This document shows, piece by piece, positions 18,655-27,812 of a stretch of DNA of 64,000 bases. The DNA comes from an uncultured Megasphaera sp. Its GTDB lineage: Bacteria; Bacillota; Negativicutes; Veillonellales; Megasphaeraceae. Made by a program: the position numbers and the translations under genes. The notes beneath the pieces were generated by a model. It was not told the DNA's origin, made no database searches, and saw only the letters and a program-made list of their open reading frames with translations. Position 1 is the stretch's first letter, and each line of letters starts with the position of its first letter. Location: positions 57,549-121,548 of the forward strand of contig CAKPYN010000004.1 in the NCBI GenBank assembly GCA_934202965.1. Reading direction: 5' to 3'.

Positions 18655-19234
18655 TCGTTAATTGCCTCCTATCTGTTTTGATTCCATATAGAATGACGCA
18701 AATACATCGTTCCATGTATTCTGGAAAAGAGTAATCATGCTTTACTTTGTCAAAGTAATCAATGACATCATTGGCTGCGCTGTGCAGCATATGAATCAGT
18801 AAAAACTTGTCAAATGGCTTAAATCCATCTTCCTTTTGGGCTATATCCAGCAACTGGCCTAAAATATCCCAATCTTCTTTACGCGCCGCTTCCAACTTTT
18901 CACATACATCCGGCATTTTTTTTACTAATTCTGTCGTTTTTCGCACAGATAATACCGTAATGTTGTCGGAAGTGACTTTAAAAAAACTGATAATTTTTTC
19001 TTCTGTTGTCATATTTACATCAGCCAGCAATTTTCGATGTTCATCCTGAATCGACTTCATCATGGAAAGAAGAGCTTCTTCGACGATGGCCTGCTTAGAC
19101 ACAAAATGTTCATACAGCGTCCGTTTGCTAATGCGAAGGTTTCGAGCTAAATCATCCATATGGAAGTCCGAGCCGCGGCAATTAATTTCACGCAAGGCTT
19201 CCTTGAGAATTTTCTCTCGAATATCTGTTGCCAT
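18638..19234 (-). CDS. TetR family transcriptional regulator of the RND operon
   Basis: 198 residues from the ATG at 19234 (AGGATG nine bases upstream; the open frame to 19285 is less likely). The N-terminal helix-turn-helix is IREKILKEALREINCRGSDFHMDDLARNLRISKRTLYEHFVSK in outline, and the C-terminal ligand-binding domain is variable. It heads the efflux operon and overlaps the adaptor gene, so it is probably an autorepressor relieved by a pump substrate. The ligand is unknown. Confidence 0.9.
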   Translation of the reverse strand: MATDIREKILKEALREINCRGSDFHMDDLARNLRISKRTLYEHFVSKQAIVEEALLSMMKSIQDEHRKLLADVNMTTEEKIISFFKVTSDNITVLSVRKTTELVKKMPDVCEKLEAARKEDWDILGQLLDIAQKEDGFKPFDKFLLIHMLHSAANDVIDYFDKVKHDYSFPEYMERCICVILYGIKTDRRQLTNDKKA

Positions 19235-19286
19235 TTCAACACATCCTAAATACAAATTGATACATTGCGCAGTAATAAAACTCAAA

Positions 19287-19338
19287 ACGAAAACTCAGTA
19301 CCAAGATATAGTTTAATATACTGCCCATGAAAAGTCAA
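19287..19338 (-). promoter_or_regulatory. Promoter and possible operator of the tetR-RND operon
   Basis: On the minus strand, TTGACT (19333-19338) and TAAACT (19310-19315) are 17 bases apart. An inverted repeat with CAGTA and TACTG arms (about 19296-19323) covers the -10 region, a fitting place for TetR repression. The operator is inference only. Confidence 0.5.
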
Positions 19339-19402
19339 TAAATATTCCCGGCCTTATCCTGTATTTCTCATGGCTGTAAAACTGCTTACTAAACGGGTAT
19401 TG

Positions 19403-19864
19403 TTATATTTTTATTTTCATGATAATTTTTCGTATAGGCCGGCCAACACCATCCGGAGCGCATAAGCAGCGATGGCCGTCGGCTGGCGTAAATACAGTAA
19501 AAGTTCCCGGTTCCATATGAATTTGCATATCCGCAGTTACAGGCGGCTGATAAAACCAGGCATCGCTGGCACTACGGTCTTCTACTACGTCTCCGGCCCG
19601 GCATACAGGTTGATATCCAATAATTTCGCTGCCTTCAATAACCATTTGAATGTCGATATACGCACGGTGGGCTTCCATGTTGCGCTGTGCTGCCGGTGCC
19701 GTTTCGGTAACGTCTACATTCATATAATTGCCATCTCCCAATTCATGACGGCCCGGTGTAAGCTGCTGTACATCCAGTGACGCCAATTTTTCAATCCACG
19801 GGGTAAGTTTTGTCGGCAAATACGCCGTTTCCTTTTGCCATTGCGCGATATTTCCTACATACAT
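19403..19864 (-). CDS. YhcH/YjgK/YiaL family protein (DUF386)
   Basis: A 153-residue single-domain cupin-like protein. Family blocks are HRAYIDIQMVIEGSEIIGYQPV, WFYQPP and FTVFTPADGHRCLCAPDG, with histidines that probably hold a metal. Relatives accompany sialic-acid or sugar catabolism, but no sugar genes are near. The RBS is AGGAGG, with the ATG 12 bases after the ftsY stop, so it may be co-transcribed with smc-ftsY. The biochemical role is not established from sequence. Confidence 0.87.
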   Translation of the reverse strand: MYVGNIAQWQKETAYLPTKLTPWIEKLASLDVQQLTPGRHELGDGNYMNVDVTETAPAAQRNMEAHRAYIDIQMVIEGSEIIGYQPVCRAGDVVEDRSASDAWFYQPPVTADMQIHMEPGTFTVFTPADGHRCLCAPDGVGRPIRKIIMKIKI

Positions 19865-19876
19865 GATACCTGCCTC

Positions 19877-20821
19877 CTATTCGTCTTCTTGTTCTCGTTT
19901 TTCAATATTTTTATCAAACAAAGCATCAGCGAATTGCGCCGCATCAAAGGGCCGCAAATCATCCACACCTTCTCCTACGCCTACCCAGCGGACAGGCACG
20001 CCTAGTTCTCGTTTTACCGATAAAATAATACCGCCCTTTGCCGTACCATCCAATTTTGTCAGCACAACACCCGTCAATGGGACGACATCGCCAAATAATT
20101 TAGCCTGGCTGACGGCATTTTGCCCTGTCGTTGCATCCAGTACGAGCAAGGTTTCATGTGGTGCGCCTTCAATATTGCGTCCGGCAATACGCGCCATTTT
20201 ACGCAGTTCTTCCATAAGATTGGATTTTGTCTGCAGCCGGCCGGCCGTATCGACGAGCAGGATATCGATACCGCGGGCTTTTGCCGAAGCCGTCGCATCA
20301 AAGACGACTGCTGCTGCATCGGCACCTTCTTGATGCTTGACGATCGGTACGCCCGTACGCTGCGCCCAAATCGTCAGCTGTTCCGACGCGGCGGCGCGGA
20401 ATGTATCACCTGCAGCCAGCATGACCGATTTGCCCTGCTGGGTGTAATATTTTGCTAATTTGCCAATAGTCGTCGTTTTGCCTACGCCATTAACGCCAAC
20501 AATAAAAATAACTTCTGTCGAGCCTGTACGATCCGGTACGGGTTCATTATTTTCTTCCAGCAAGGCAACAATGCATTTTTCCAAATAGGGAACGACATCA
20601 TTGCCGTTTTCAATTTCTTTGGATTTGACACCTTCACGAATTTTGCCAAGAAGATAATCCGTCGTTTCTATACCAATATCTCCTGTCAGCATGATGGCTT
20701 CCAAATCATCGTACATGTCTTCGTCGATTTTGGCATAGCCGCAAACAACGGTTTCGATATTTTGAATCAGTGAGTTTTTTGTCTTTTCCAGACCTTTGCG
20801 TAATCTTGAAAAAAATCCCAT
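19877..20821 (-). CDS. ftsY: Signal recognition particle receptor FtsY
   Basis: A GTPase that docks SRP-ribosome complexes at the membrane. 314 residues make up the compact NG form, without the long acidic A domain of enterobacteria. G1 is GVNGVGKTTTIGKLA near residue 113, then DTFRAAASEQL, DTAGR near 195, TKLDGTAKGG near 258, and the C-terminal GVGEGVDDLRPFDA helix. It starts 2 bases after the smc stop, the usual partner in this order. Confidence 0.96.
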   Translation of the reverse strand: MGFFSRLRKGLEKTKNSLIQNIETVVCGYAKIDEDMYDDLEAIMLTGDIGIETTDYLLGKIREGVKSKEIENGNDVVPYLEKCIVALLEENNEPVPDRTGSTEVIFIVGVNGVGKTTTIGKLAKYYTQQGKSVMLAAGDTFRAAASEQLTIWAQRTGVPIVKHQEGADAAAVVFDATASAKARGIDILLVDTAGRLQTKSNLMEELRKMARIAGRNIEGAPHETLLVLDATTGQNAVSQAKLFGDVVPLTGVVLTKLDGTAKGGIILSVKRELGVPVRWVGVGEGVDDLRPFDAAQFADALFDKNIEKREQEDE

Positions 20822-20823
20822 AA

Positions 20824-23800
20824 TTAAGTTCCTTTCTGTAACAATTCATCTACTTTGACAGTCAGCAGCCGTGATACGCCTCGTTCTTCCATCGTAACAC
20901 CTTGCAAGGTATTGGCGGCTTCCATCGTTTTGCGGCGATGGGTAATGACAATAAACTGCGTATTGCCGCTGTAATTTTTCAGATATCGCGCCATTCGTTC
21001 GACATTAGCTTCATCCAATGCCGCATCTACTTCATCGACCAGGCAAAACGGCGCCGGATGATATGCCAAAAATGCTAACAACAACGCAATAACCGTCAGG
21101 GCTCGTTCACCGCCTGACAGCAAAGTTAAGGATTGCTGTTTTTTACCAGGCGGCTGAATAAATATGTCCACACCGGCTGTCAAGATATCTTTCGTATCCG
21201 TCAGCACGACATGGGCGGCGCCGCCGCCAAAAAGACGGCTGAAAATTTGCTGAAAATGTTTGCCAATCTCTCCAAAAGCCTGACGAAACTGTTTGGCCAT
21301 GGCCTCATCAATTTCAGCCACAATGGCTTCCAGTTTGGTTCGCGATTCCCGCAAATCATCGCACTGGGTCGTATAAAACTGCTGCTGTTTGACTGCATTT
21401 TGATATTCTTCTTCCGCATTGGGATTGATTTGTCCCAACGCCGCAATCTGCTGTTTCAGCATCTGTACTTTTTCATGCAGTTCTTTCAGCGAACCCTCCC
21501 GACGACGTTCCATGGCTTCCTGCCTGGTTAGTCCCTGCATCGTCAGCAGTTCATCATAACGCCGGATCTCGCCATGGTATTTTTCCAGCTGCACGTCTGC
21601 CTGATGCACCCGCGCACCGCACTGCTGCAAGGTATCCCGTAAGGCCTTACCGGATGTTTCCAGTTTTTGGCTGCGTGTAAAGTTTTCTTCTCTTGATTTG
21701 TAAAATGCTTCTTTAGCCGTGTCATGCGTTTGGGTTTCCTGTTCTTTCGCGGCAATTTTTGCAGCCAATTCCGTCAGCATGGCAGCCGTATCTTGCTGAC
21801 GCTGCTGCAGGTCTTGTTTACGCAGTGCCAACCGATTATCATCTTCTTGCAGTTGTCTTTGCTGCTGCGCCTGCTGTGCACGTTGTTCTTCCAGATGGTG
21901 CACTTGTTCTCGCAGCGTCGCCGTATGAATCTGCCCGTCTGTCAGCGTTTTACGGCAAGCTTCTGCTTCTTCCATTGCTTTGCGGCGCGCTGCTTCCAAG
22001 GCATCCGTGTCGGCTTGGGGACGAGCCGTAATCGCTTCCAAGTCCGTTTCTTTCTTCAATAGTTCCGCCTGTATATCAGCCCGCACCTTTAGCAGGGATT
22101 CACACTGCCGGTCCGCTGCCTGCCATGCTTCTTGCTGCTGGCAGGCTTCTTTTTTGGCCGTCGTCATTTGCCATGTGCATTTCTGCAACTCAACTGTCAT
22201 ATGCTGTTTTTCTTCTTCTGCCGCTTCCATCGCAGCGCGTGCCGTTTCGACTTCGTGCCGTTTTGTTTTTCCCGTCTGTATGGCTTTGTCCATTTGAATT
22301 TGCTGGGACGCTGCTTTTTCTTTTAATTCCTGCAGCAATACCCGCCGACTAATAAGCGAGCTTTCTTTAGCTTTCATACTGCCGCCGGTCAGGGACCCGC
22401 CAGCATTAAACTGTGTGCCATCCAAGCAGACGATTCGCAGACGATGATGGTATTTTCGAGCCGCTTTCGAACCGGCTTCCATCGTTTCAGCAATCAGTGT
22501 CTTACCTAATAATGACATGAACACTGGCTGATACACCGTATCATACGTGATTAATTCATTGGCAAATCCCAAGATTCCCGGTTCGTTAACCGCCTGTTCT
22601 TCATCATGCGTACGCGTCCGGCCTTTTATCGTATCTAACGGCAAGAACGTCGTCCTGCCGGCACGCCGTTCTTTTAAGTAGGCAATAGCGGCTTTGGCCG
22701 TTTCTTCCGTTTCGGTAATAACATAACGGGACGCCGCCCCCAATGCTACATCCAGCGCCGTCGCATAGGGTATCGGTATTTGGCAAACTTCGCCAACAAT
22801 GCCGCAAATGTGAGAACGCCAAGGCGCATGGGCATCTAATACGGTCTTAACCGGACGCCCTACCCCTTCGTGCTCTTGTTCCATGCTTTCCAGTACGCGA
22901 ATACGCTGTTGCAGGGCATCGACGACTCCCCGCAAGCGGCGATATGTCGTTTCAGCCTCTTCCATGACGGCTTCACAGGTTTGCAGCATCTTTCTCTGGG
23001 TCGCCGCCTTCATTTCATAGTCTTGTGCGTCTTGACGCAACGTTTGGCATGCCTTTTCCTGTTCCTGCCACAGCTTGTCCGATTGATGCCATGCGGCTTT
23101 TTGCTGTTCCATCGTCTGCTGTACTTCTGTATAGCGCGCACTGTTTTCCTGCAGCCGCCGCCGCAGTTCTTCTACGTCACGTTGCCTCATAAAAAGCTGC
23201 TGCTGCCGTTCTGTATTGGCTGCCGTTACATTCTGCAACGCTTTTGCTGCTTCTTCTGCTTGTGCTTCTGCCTTGCCAAACAAGGCTTTCGTCAGAGCAA
23301 GTCCCTTTTCTGCCGCTTGCAGTTCGGCCTCTTTCTGTTTTTGCTGTGCCGCCAGCGAAACGTCTAGTTCTTCTAACTGTGCTCGTTTCTTTTGCAATAC
23401 GTTTGTTTCTTCTTGTAATTCTTTTTCATTTTCTTGCAATGTCTCTTGTCGCTGTACAAAGGCAATTTGGCGGCTCTTCATACTATCTAGTTCATTATGG
23501 GCATTGAGGGCTTGGGCATCGAGACTGCGCAAGGTTTCGTTTTCTTTTTCCATCGCCTGCAGTACCGTTTGCCGCTGCGCTTCAAGATCCGCTAACTCTT
23601 TTTCTACACGACGCTGTTCGGCTATCGCTGCCAATCGGTAATTTTCCGCTTTGGACAGCAATCGTTCATTATTTCGCAGTTCCTGCAACGTCAGTGTTCC
23701 CTCATACGAGATGCGTTCTGTATCCAAATCTCGAAATTGTTTTACTTTATCCGCCTGTGCCGCCAACGGTTCCATCCGATCGGCCAGCACGCTCATCATA

Positions 23801-24378
23801 TCCTGAATGCGTTCCAGATTTCGTTCGGTTTCAGCAATTTTACGCAGGCCGTCTTGTTTGCGCCCTTTATACCGGCTGATGCCGGCTACTTCTTCAAAAA
23901 TAATGCGCCGTTCTTCGGGCTTGCTGTTGAGAATACGGTCTACCCGGTTCTGACCAATAACTGCCATGGAGTCCTGGCCAATACCCGTCGATGCAAACAG
24001 CATATGGATATCCTTTAGCCGGCATGGCCGTTTATTAATATAAAACTCGCTTTCACCGGAGCGAAACAAACGACGCGTCACAGCCACTTCCGAAAAATCC
24101 AAATCCAATGCATGGTCACTGTTATCAAAATACAGCGATACTTCAGCTACCCCTTGAGGATGGCGCTTTTCTGTGCCGGCAAAAATAATGTCTTCTGCTT
24201 TCTGTCCGCGAAGCTGCCGAACATTTTGTTCCCCCATAACCCAGCGAACAGCATCAGAAATATTGCTTTTACCGCTGCCATTGGGGCCGACAATCGCCGT
24301 AATTCCTTTATCAAACGTAAGCGTTGTTTTATCTGCAAAGGATTTAAATCCCCGCAGTTCCATTTTTAAAAGTTGCAA
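20824..24378 (-). CDS. smc: Chromosome segregation protein SMC
   Basis: A condensin ATPase of 1,184 residues. The N-terminal Walker A is GPNGSGKSN near residue 32. Two long coiled coils (about 170-490 and 670-1000) flank a hinge (about 510-660; GVVGEVC-like start, then ALDVALGAASRYVITETEETAK). The C-terminal signature LLSGGERALT is followed by Walker B with CLVDEVDAALDEAN. The start is TTG: MQLLKMELRGFKSFADK matches the canonical Smc beginning, with AGGA eight bases upstream. The RNase III gene often found upstream is absent; a DUF554 gene takes its place. Confidence 0.96.
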   Translation of the reverse strand: MQLLKMELRGFKSFADKTTLTFDKGITAIVGPNGSGKSNISDAVRWVMGEQNVRQLRGQKAEDIIFAGTEKRHPQGVAEVSLYFDNSDHALDLDFSEVAVTRRLFRSGESEFYINKRPCRLKDIHMLFASTGIGQDSMAVIGQNRVDRILNSKPEERRIIFEEVAGISRYKGRKQDGLRKIAETERNLERIQDMMSVLADRMEPLAAQADKVKQFRDLDTERISYEGTLTLQELRNNERLLSKAENYRLAAIAEQRRVEKELADLEAQRQTVLQAMEKENETLRSLDAQALNAHNELDSMKSRQIAFVQRQETLQENEKELQEETNVLQKKRAQLEELDVSLAAQQKQKEAELQAAEKGLALTKALFGKAEAQAEEAAKALQNVTAANTERQQQLFMRQRDVEELRRRLQENSARYTEVQQTMEQQKAAWHQSDKLWQEQEKACQTLRQDAQDYEMKAATQRKMLQTCEAVMEEAETTYRRLRGVVDALQQRIRVLESMEQEHEGVGRPVKTVLDAHAPWRSHICGIVGEVCQIPIPYATALDVALGAASRYVITETEETAKAAIAYLKERRAGRTTFLPLDTIKGRTRTHDEEQAVNEPGILGFANELITYDTVYQPVFMSLLGKTLIAETMEAGSKAARKYHHRLRIVCLDGTQFNAGGSLTGGSMKAKESSLISRRVLLQELKEKAASQQIQMDKAIQTGKTKRHEVETARAAMEAAEEEKQHMTVELQKCTWQMTTAKKEACQQQEAWQAADRQCESLLKVRADIQAELLKKETDLEAITARPQADTDALEAARRKAMEEAEACRKTLTDGQIHTATLREQVHHLEEQRAQQAQQQRQLQEDDNRLALRKQDLQQRQQDTAAMLTELAAKIAAKEQETQTHDTAKEAFYKSREENFTRSQKLETSGKALRDTLQQCGARVHQADVQLEKYHGEIRRYDELLTMQGLTRQEAMERRREGSLKELHEKVQMLKQQIAALGQINPNAEEEYQNAVKQQQFYTTQCDDLRESRTKLEAIVAEIDEAMAKQFRQAFGEIGKHFQQIFSRLFGGGAAHVVLTDTKDILTAGVDIFIQPPGKKQQSLTLLSGGERALTVIALLLAFLAYHPAPFCLVDEVDAALDEANVERMARYLKNYSGNTQFIVITHRRKTMEAANTLQGVTMEERGVSRLLTVKVDELLQKGT

Positions 24379-24404
24379 TCTTTCATTCCTCTTTCATGGA
24401 AATC

Positions 24405-25094
24405 TTACAGCCAGCCTGCTATAAGATGATAATATATAATAGGCATAAAAAGAGCCGGTAAATAATCGGCAACTTTTAATTTCGTCATCCCAAGCATATT
24501 AAAAGCAATGGCTAAAATCATCACACTGCCCACAGCGTTGAGTTCTCGGATGACATCCGGCGTCATGAGGGGTGATACCAAATTGGCTAATACACAAAAA
24601 ATTCCTTCATATACCACAATAATAATACATACCGGCAGCGTCCCCATACCATAAATAGCCCCAAAAATAATCGACGTCACGCTGTCCAACACGGATTTAA
24701 AATATAGCAGCGAATAATCTCCCAGCAATGCCGCTTGTACAGGGCCCAAAATCGACATCGCTCCAACGACCTGTATAATCGTGACGACAACAAATCCTTG
24801 AACAAACCGTGAATCGCCGCTAGCTCCTAATGTATTTTTTAACCATTCGCCGCTGCGATGCATGCATTCTTCCAATTGCAGCACCGTGCCAATCAGCGTT
24901 CCGATAGTCATCGATGCTAATACGAGTAATATATTTTCCGTTTTAACCGCTCCTTGTATGCCCATCACGCCGACACACAAGGCAATGGCCGAAAACAGAG
25001 CCGTCGTAATCCGCTCCGGTATGCCTTTTTTCAGCACGACACCCAGTACGGCACCGATAAAGGCTGCTATTCCATTGATTAACACACCTAACAC
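24405..25094 (-). CDS. DUF554 family membrane protein
   Basis: 229 residues with about seven hydrophobic helices and the DUF554/YdfK-type pattern (GVLINGIAAFIGAVLG, then GTLIGTVLQLEE and AYGMGTLPVC-like segments). Function is unknown; it is presumed to be a small transporter or channel. The open frame begins at 25139, but GAGGAGGAG lies six bases before a GTG at 25094 and the protein then matches the family N-terminus. It precedes smc by 26 bases and has a TATAAT at 25163-25168, near the edge of the divergent corA promoter region. Confidence 0.85.
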   Translation of the reverse strand: MLGVLINGIAAFIGAVLGVVLKKGIPERITTALFSAIALCVGVMGIQGAVKTENILLVLASMTIGTLIGTVLQLEECMHRSGEWLKNTLGASGDSRFVQGFVVVTIIQVVGAMSILGPVQAALLGDYSLLYFKSVLDSVTSIIFGAIYGMGTLPVCIIIVVYEGIFCVLANLVSPLMTPDVIRELNAVGSVMILAIAFNMLGMTKLKVADYLPALFMPIIYYHLIAGWL

Positions 25095-25283
25095 GCTATA
25101 CTCCTCCTCTATTGCCTTCTGATGCAGCCTATAGCTCATCCTATGCGTGGTAAATACACTTTATTATAGCAAATTCCTTTTATTTATAAAAGATTTCTCA
25201 GAAAGCAGCTTTCCCACTTCATGCCATATGCCCATATTTTACGATAAATTTACACGCAACGGCTGTAAAATTTCGTATTTTCC

Positions 25284-25312
25284 TTGACGAGACTCTCATT
25301 TATGCTTATATT
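25284..25312 (+). promoter_or_regulatory. Predicted promoter of the CorA-like gene
   Basis: TTGACG (25284-25289) and TATATT (25307-25312) have a 17-base spacer. They lie inside the upstream part of the open frame, which supports translation starting later, at 25362. Confidence 0.6.
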
Positions 25313-25361
25313 AGAATTTAGGGTTACACCCGCAAAAACTAAAAGGAAACGGAGAAGCGGA

Positions 25362-26315
25362 ATGATTCAAGTTTACAAACACAGTAATGGCCATTTGGAA
25401 GACAACATTTCCTTGGCTTCTGCCGAAAAAGGATCCTGGATTAACGTCGTAAATCCTGATTCAGAAGATTTACAGCTCGTATCCATGGTAACCGAAATCC
25501 CAACTGACGTCCTGAAGACCGCACTGGATACAGAAGAACGTTCTCACGTTGAATTAGAAGATAATTATATATTTGTCGTCATCAATATTCCAATTATACT
25601 GGAAACCGACAGTTACGATACACTGCCCCTTGGTATTTTTATTACACCAGACTTTATTGTTACCTTGTGCATTCAGGCAACAGAAGTAATGCGGGCATTT
25701 ACACAAAATAAATATCCTTTATTTTATACGTTTAAAAAAACACGATTTTTATTCCAAATCCTGTATCGCAGTGCCACGCTGTTTTTGCGCTACTTGATGC
25801 AAATTAACCGCCGTACCGATGATATCGAAGACATTCTGCGGCACTCCATGCGCAACAAAGAATTTTTCATGCTCTTGGAATTACAGAAATCTTTAACGTA
25901 TTTCACATCTGCCCTGCGAAGTAACGGTATTGTTATGGAACGATTGATGCGGCTGCGTCGTAATACGTCCCTGCATCATCTGCTGAAAATGTATGAAGAA
26001 GATGAAGACCTATTGGAAGACGTTATCATCGAAAATAAACAGGCTATTGAAATGGTTGAAATGTATTCCAACATCCTCATGAGCATGTCCGATACCTTTG
26101 CCTCTATCATTTCCAACAACCTGAACTTAGTCATGAAATTCTTGGCGTCCATTACGATTATCTTGGCCGTACCAACGATTATCTTCAGCTTATGGGGCGT
26201 CAACGTTCCCGTCCCCTTCCAAGAAAATTCCATGGGATTTTTCTACATCATCATTCTCGCCTTGCTGTGCGCCATCGCAGCTATTGCCATGCTGTGGCGA
26301 AAAGACTTGTTTTAA
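25362..26315 (+). CDS. CorA-family divalent cation transporter with a GVN signature
   Basis: A 317-residue protein with the CorA layout: a soluble N-terminal alpha/beta domain, a long stalk helix (about 150-250), and two C-terminal membrane helices. The loop between them reads LWGVNVPVPF where Mg2+-selective CorA has GMN. ATG at 25362 is preceded by GGAG, and the promoter position fits. It is transcribed alone and divergently from DUF554-smc. Mg2+ is the family default; the altered signature leaves the ion open. Confidence 0.88.
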   Translation: MIQVYKHSNGHLEDNISLASAEKGSWINVVNPDSEDLQLVSMVTEIPTDVLKTALDTEERSHVELEDNYIFVVINIPIILETDSYDTLPLGIFITPDFIVTLCIQATEVMRAFTQNKYPLFYTFKKTRFLFQILYRSATLFLRYLMQINRRTDDIEDILRHSMRNKEFFMLLELQKSLTYFTSALRSNGIVMERLMRLRRNTSLHHLLKMYEEDEDLLEDVIIENKQAIEMVEMYSNILMSMSDTFASIISNNLNLVMKFLASITIILAVPTIIFSLWGVNVPVPFQENSMGFFYIIILALLCAIAAIAMLWRKDLF

Positions 26316-26343
26316 AGAAATCATATATATAATATAAAAGATA

Positions 26344-26388
26344 AAAGCGCGTACCTTCCATTGATAGGAGGGTACACGCTTTTTTTAT
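26344..26388 (+). terminator. Intrinsic terminator after the CorA-like gene
   Basis: AGCGCGTACC pairs with GGGTACACGCT around a TTCCATTGATAGGA loop region, followed by seven Ts. It may also serve the convergent pseudogene. Confidence 0.8.
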
Positions 26389-26453
26389 TTAACGCCTCGT
26401 ATATTCATTCTGTTTTATGCCAACGAAAAAGAACAAATGCTAGAGGGATTATC

Positions 26454-27270
26454 TTATTCGATATGATATTCATGATACAGTTTTTCTCTCACGTCTTCTC
26501 GTTCAATGGCCAAATTCAAATCTTGCCAGCGATTGTCTGCTTTTAACAACTTTAATACTGACGAAAACCGGTCTTCCCCTTCTTTTCGTTCTTCCAAGCT
26601 CCATTTTTCCAGTTCTGCACACATAATGGCCACCTCCTCTGGATTATTTTTATACCGATATACGACTTCTTTCAGCGCATCGAGTTTCATCTGTTCTGCC
26701 GTATCACAACGAAAATCATTCATTAAATTACCGATAGCATCGTTTCCTTGATAGAAACCATTGACATACAGGATATGTTCGCTATCTTCAAATCGCTGAT
26801 GTAGCTCTTCGATAAACCGATGAACATGATAGCGCGCAAGACCATGGTTTCACACATCATGTTCCGTAATAAAAATCACATAGCTTTCAGGCAAACTTTC
26901 ATAGGTACTACCCTTTCTGCAGGCTGTTTAGATCAAGCAAACTGCTGTTGAAGCGGGCACGCTTAGTACCGGCGCCTTTATCGGACCGTTGGACTTCAAT
27001 ATCATATTCCGTTCCCTCGGCATCGATGGCATGTACATCCATCCGTATGCCATGACCCAGCAAATTGGGGATCGTATCTTCAATCTGTACCGTCTTGACT
27101 TGTAACTTCGGCTTTTCCATGATGATACGCAAAATACATTCTACAGCCGGAATATTGTCCTTTAAGCAACGTTTCATAAACGCATCATCCATGAGCCGCC
27201 ATCGTTTGATGATGGCAAGGGCACGCTAATGCCGCCTGTCTTGAGGCGTCATGATAGAAGGTTTGTTCAT
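26454..27270 (-). pseudogene. Rpn/PD-(D/E)XK nuclease family transposase, multiply inactivated
   Basis: Reading from an ATG at 27270 (RBS AGGTGAGG), the frame gives MNKPSIMTPQDRRH, then an in-frame TAG (27226-27228), and resumes ALAIIKRWRLMDDAFMKRCL. The catalytic stretch GIRMDVHAIDAEGTEYDIEVQ carries the PD-(D/E)XK residues. A frameshift near 26910 follows (QKG, stop), then ESLPESYVIFITEHDV meets an in-frame TGA (26850-26852). The rest (YHVHRFIEELHQRFED, then NDFRCDTAEQM and a C-terminal helical tail) reads to 26454. The whole is about the family length of 270 residues with three lesions, so it is dead. Confidence 0.85.
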
Positions 27271-27738
27271 AGGCCTCACCTTTCTCTTTTATTATAGGCA
27301 ACTTTTAAGATTTCAACAATATACTATTTGTTTTATTTCACCGCGGTTCTTTGCAATGCATCATACGTATCCGATACGATATAGGCACAGTATAGCATAC
27401 AAAGATTAAAAATGAATTTATCAAGTAACCCCCATTGGTATCTAATCCATATTTTATGAAATAAAAAAGAACACGATAAATTTAAAATATACAGTCAAAA
27501 TTCGTACTGGAACAAATATCAAAGATTAACACGCTATAAAATCGTCATATATTTATTTTATCTCTTCTTTTCTTATCTTTTCTTATTCTTATCTATAAAG
27601 GTAACGCGTTACATCGCAAAGTCAGTGCAACTAAAAACGGCTATTTTACTGGGGTTTTACGAATTCTTTATGTTCGTATATGTAAGAAAAGTGTGCGTAT
27701 TATGTATAAAATAACACAGTATATCTACTGATTTGTAT
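27271..27738. other. AT-rich intergenic stretch without a recognised gene
   Basis: About 470 bases between the Rpn pseudogene and the end of the cobalamin run. No ORF with a credible start and family pattern was found. A perfect 12-base palindrome, GTAACGCGTTAC, lies at 27601-27612, and a pyrimidine-rich tract at about 27560-27596. Confidence 0.5.
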
Positions 27739-27784
27739 AAAAAAATGCGTGCATTTTTCCAAATAAAATGTACGCATTTTTTAT
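27739..27784 (-). terminator. Terminator of the cobalamin operon
   Basis: AAAATGCGTACATTTT and AAAAATGCACGCATTTTTTT-like arms form a hairpin with a T tail on the minus strand, about 30 bases beyond the cbiC stop. The A/T flanks make it usable from both strands. Confidence 0.75.
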
Positions 27785-27812
27785 ATTTCATATATTTTAC
27801 TATCCTACTTAG

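Noticed and set aside
22870..23367. 165-codon plus-strand ORF inside smc
   Set aside because: Antisense shadow of the coiled-coil coding sequence; composition reflects reversed Gln/Glu/Ala codons.
27601..27612. Perfect palindrome GTAACGCGTTAC as an operator
   Set aside because: Single occurrence without a nearby promoter or regulator; could be chance.
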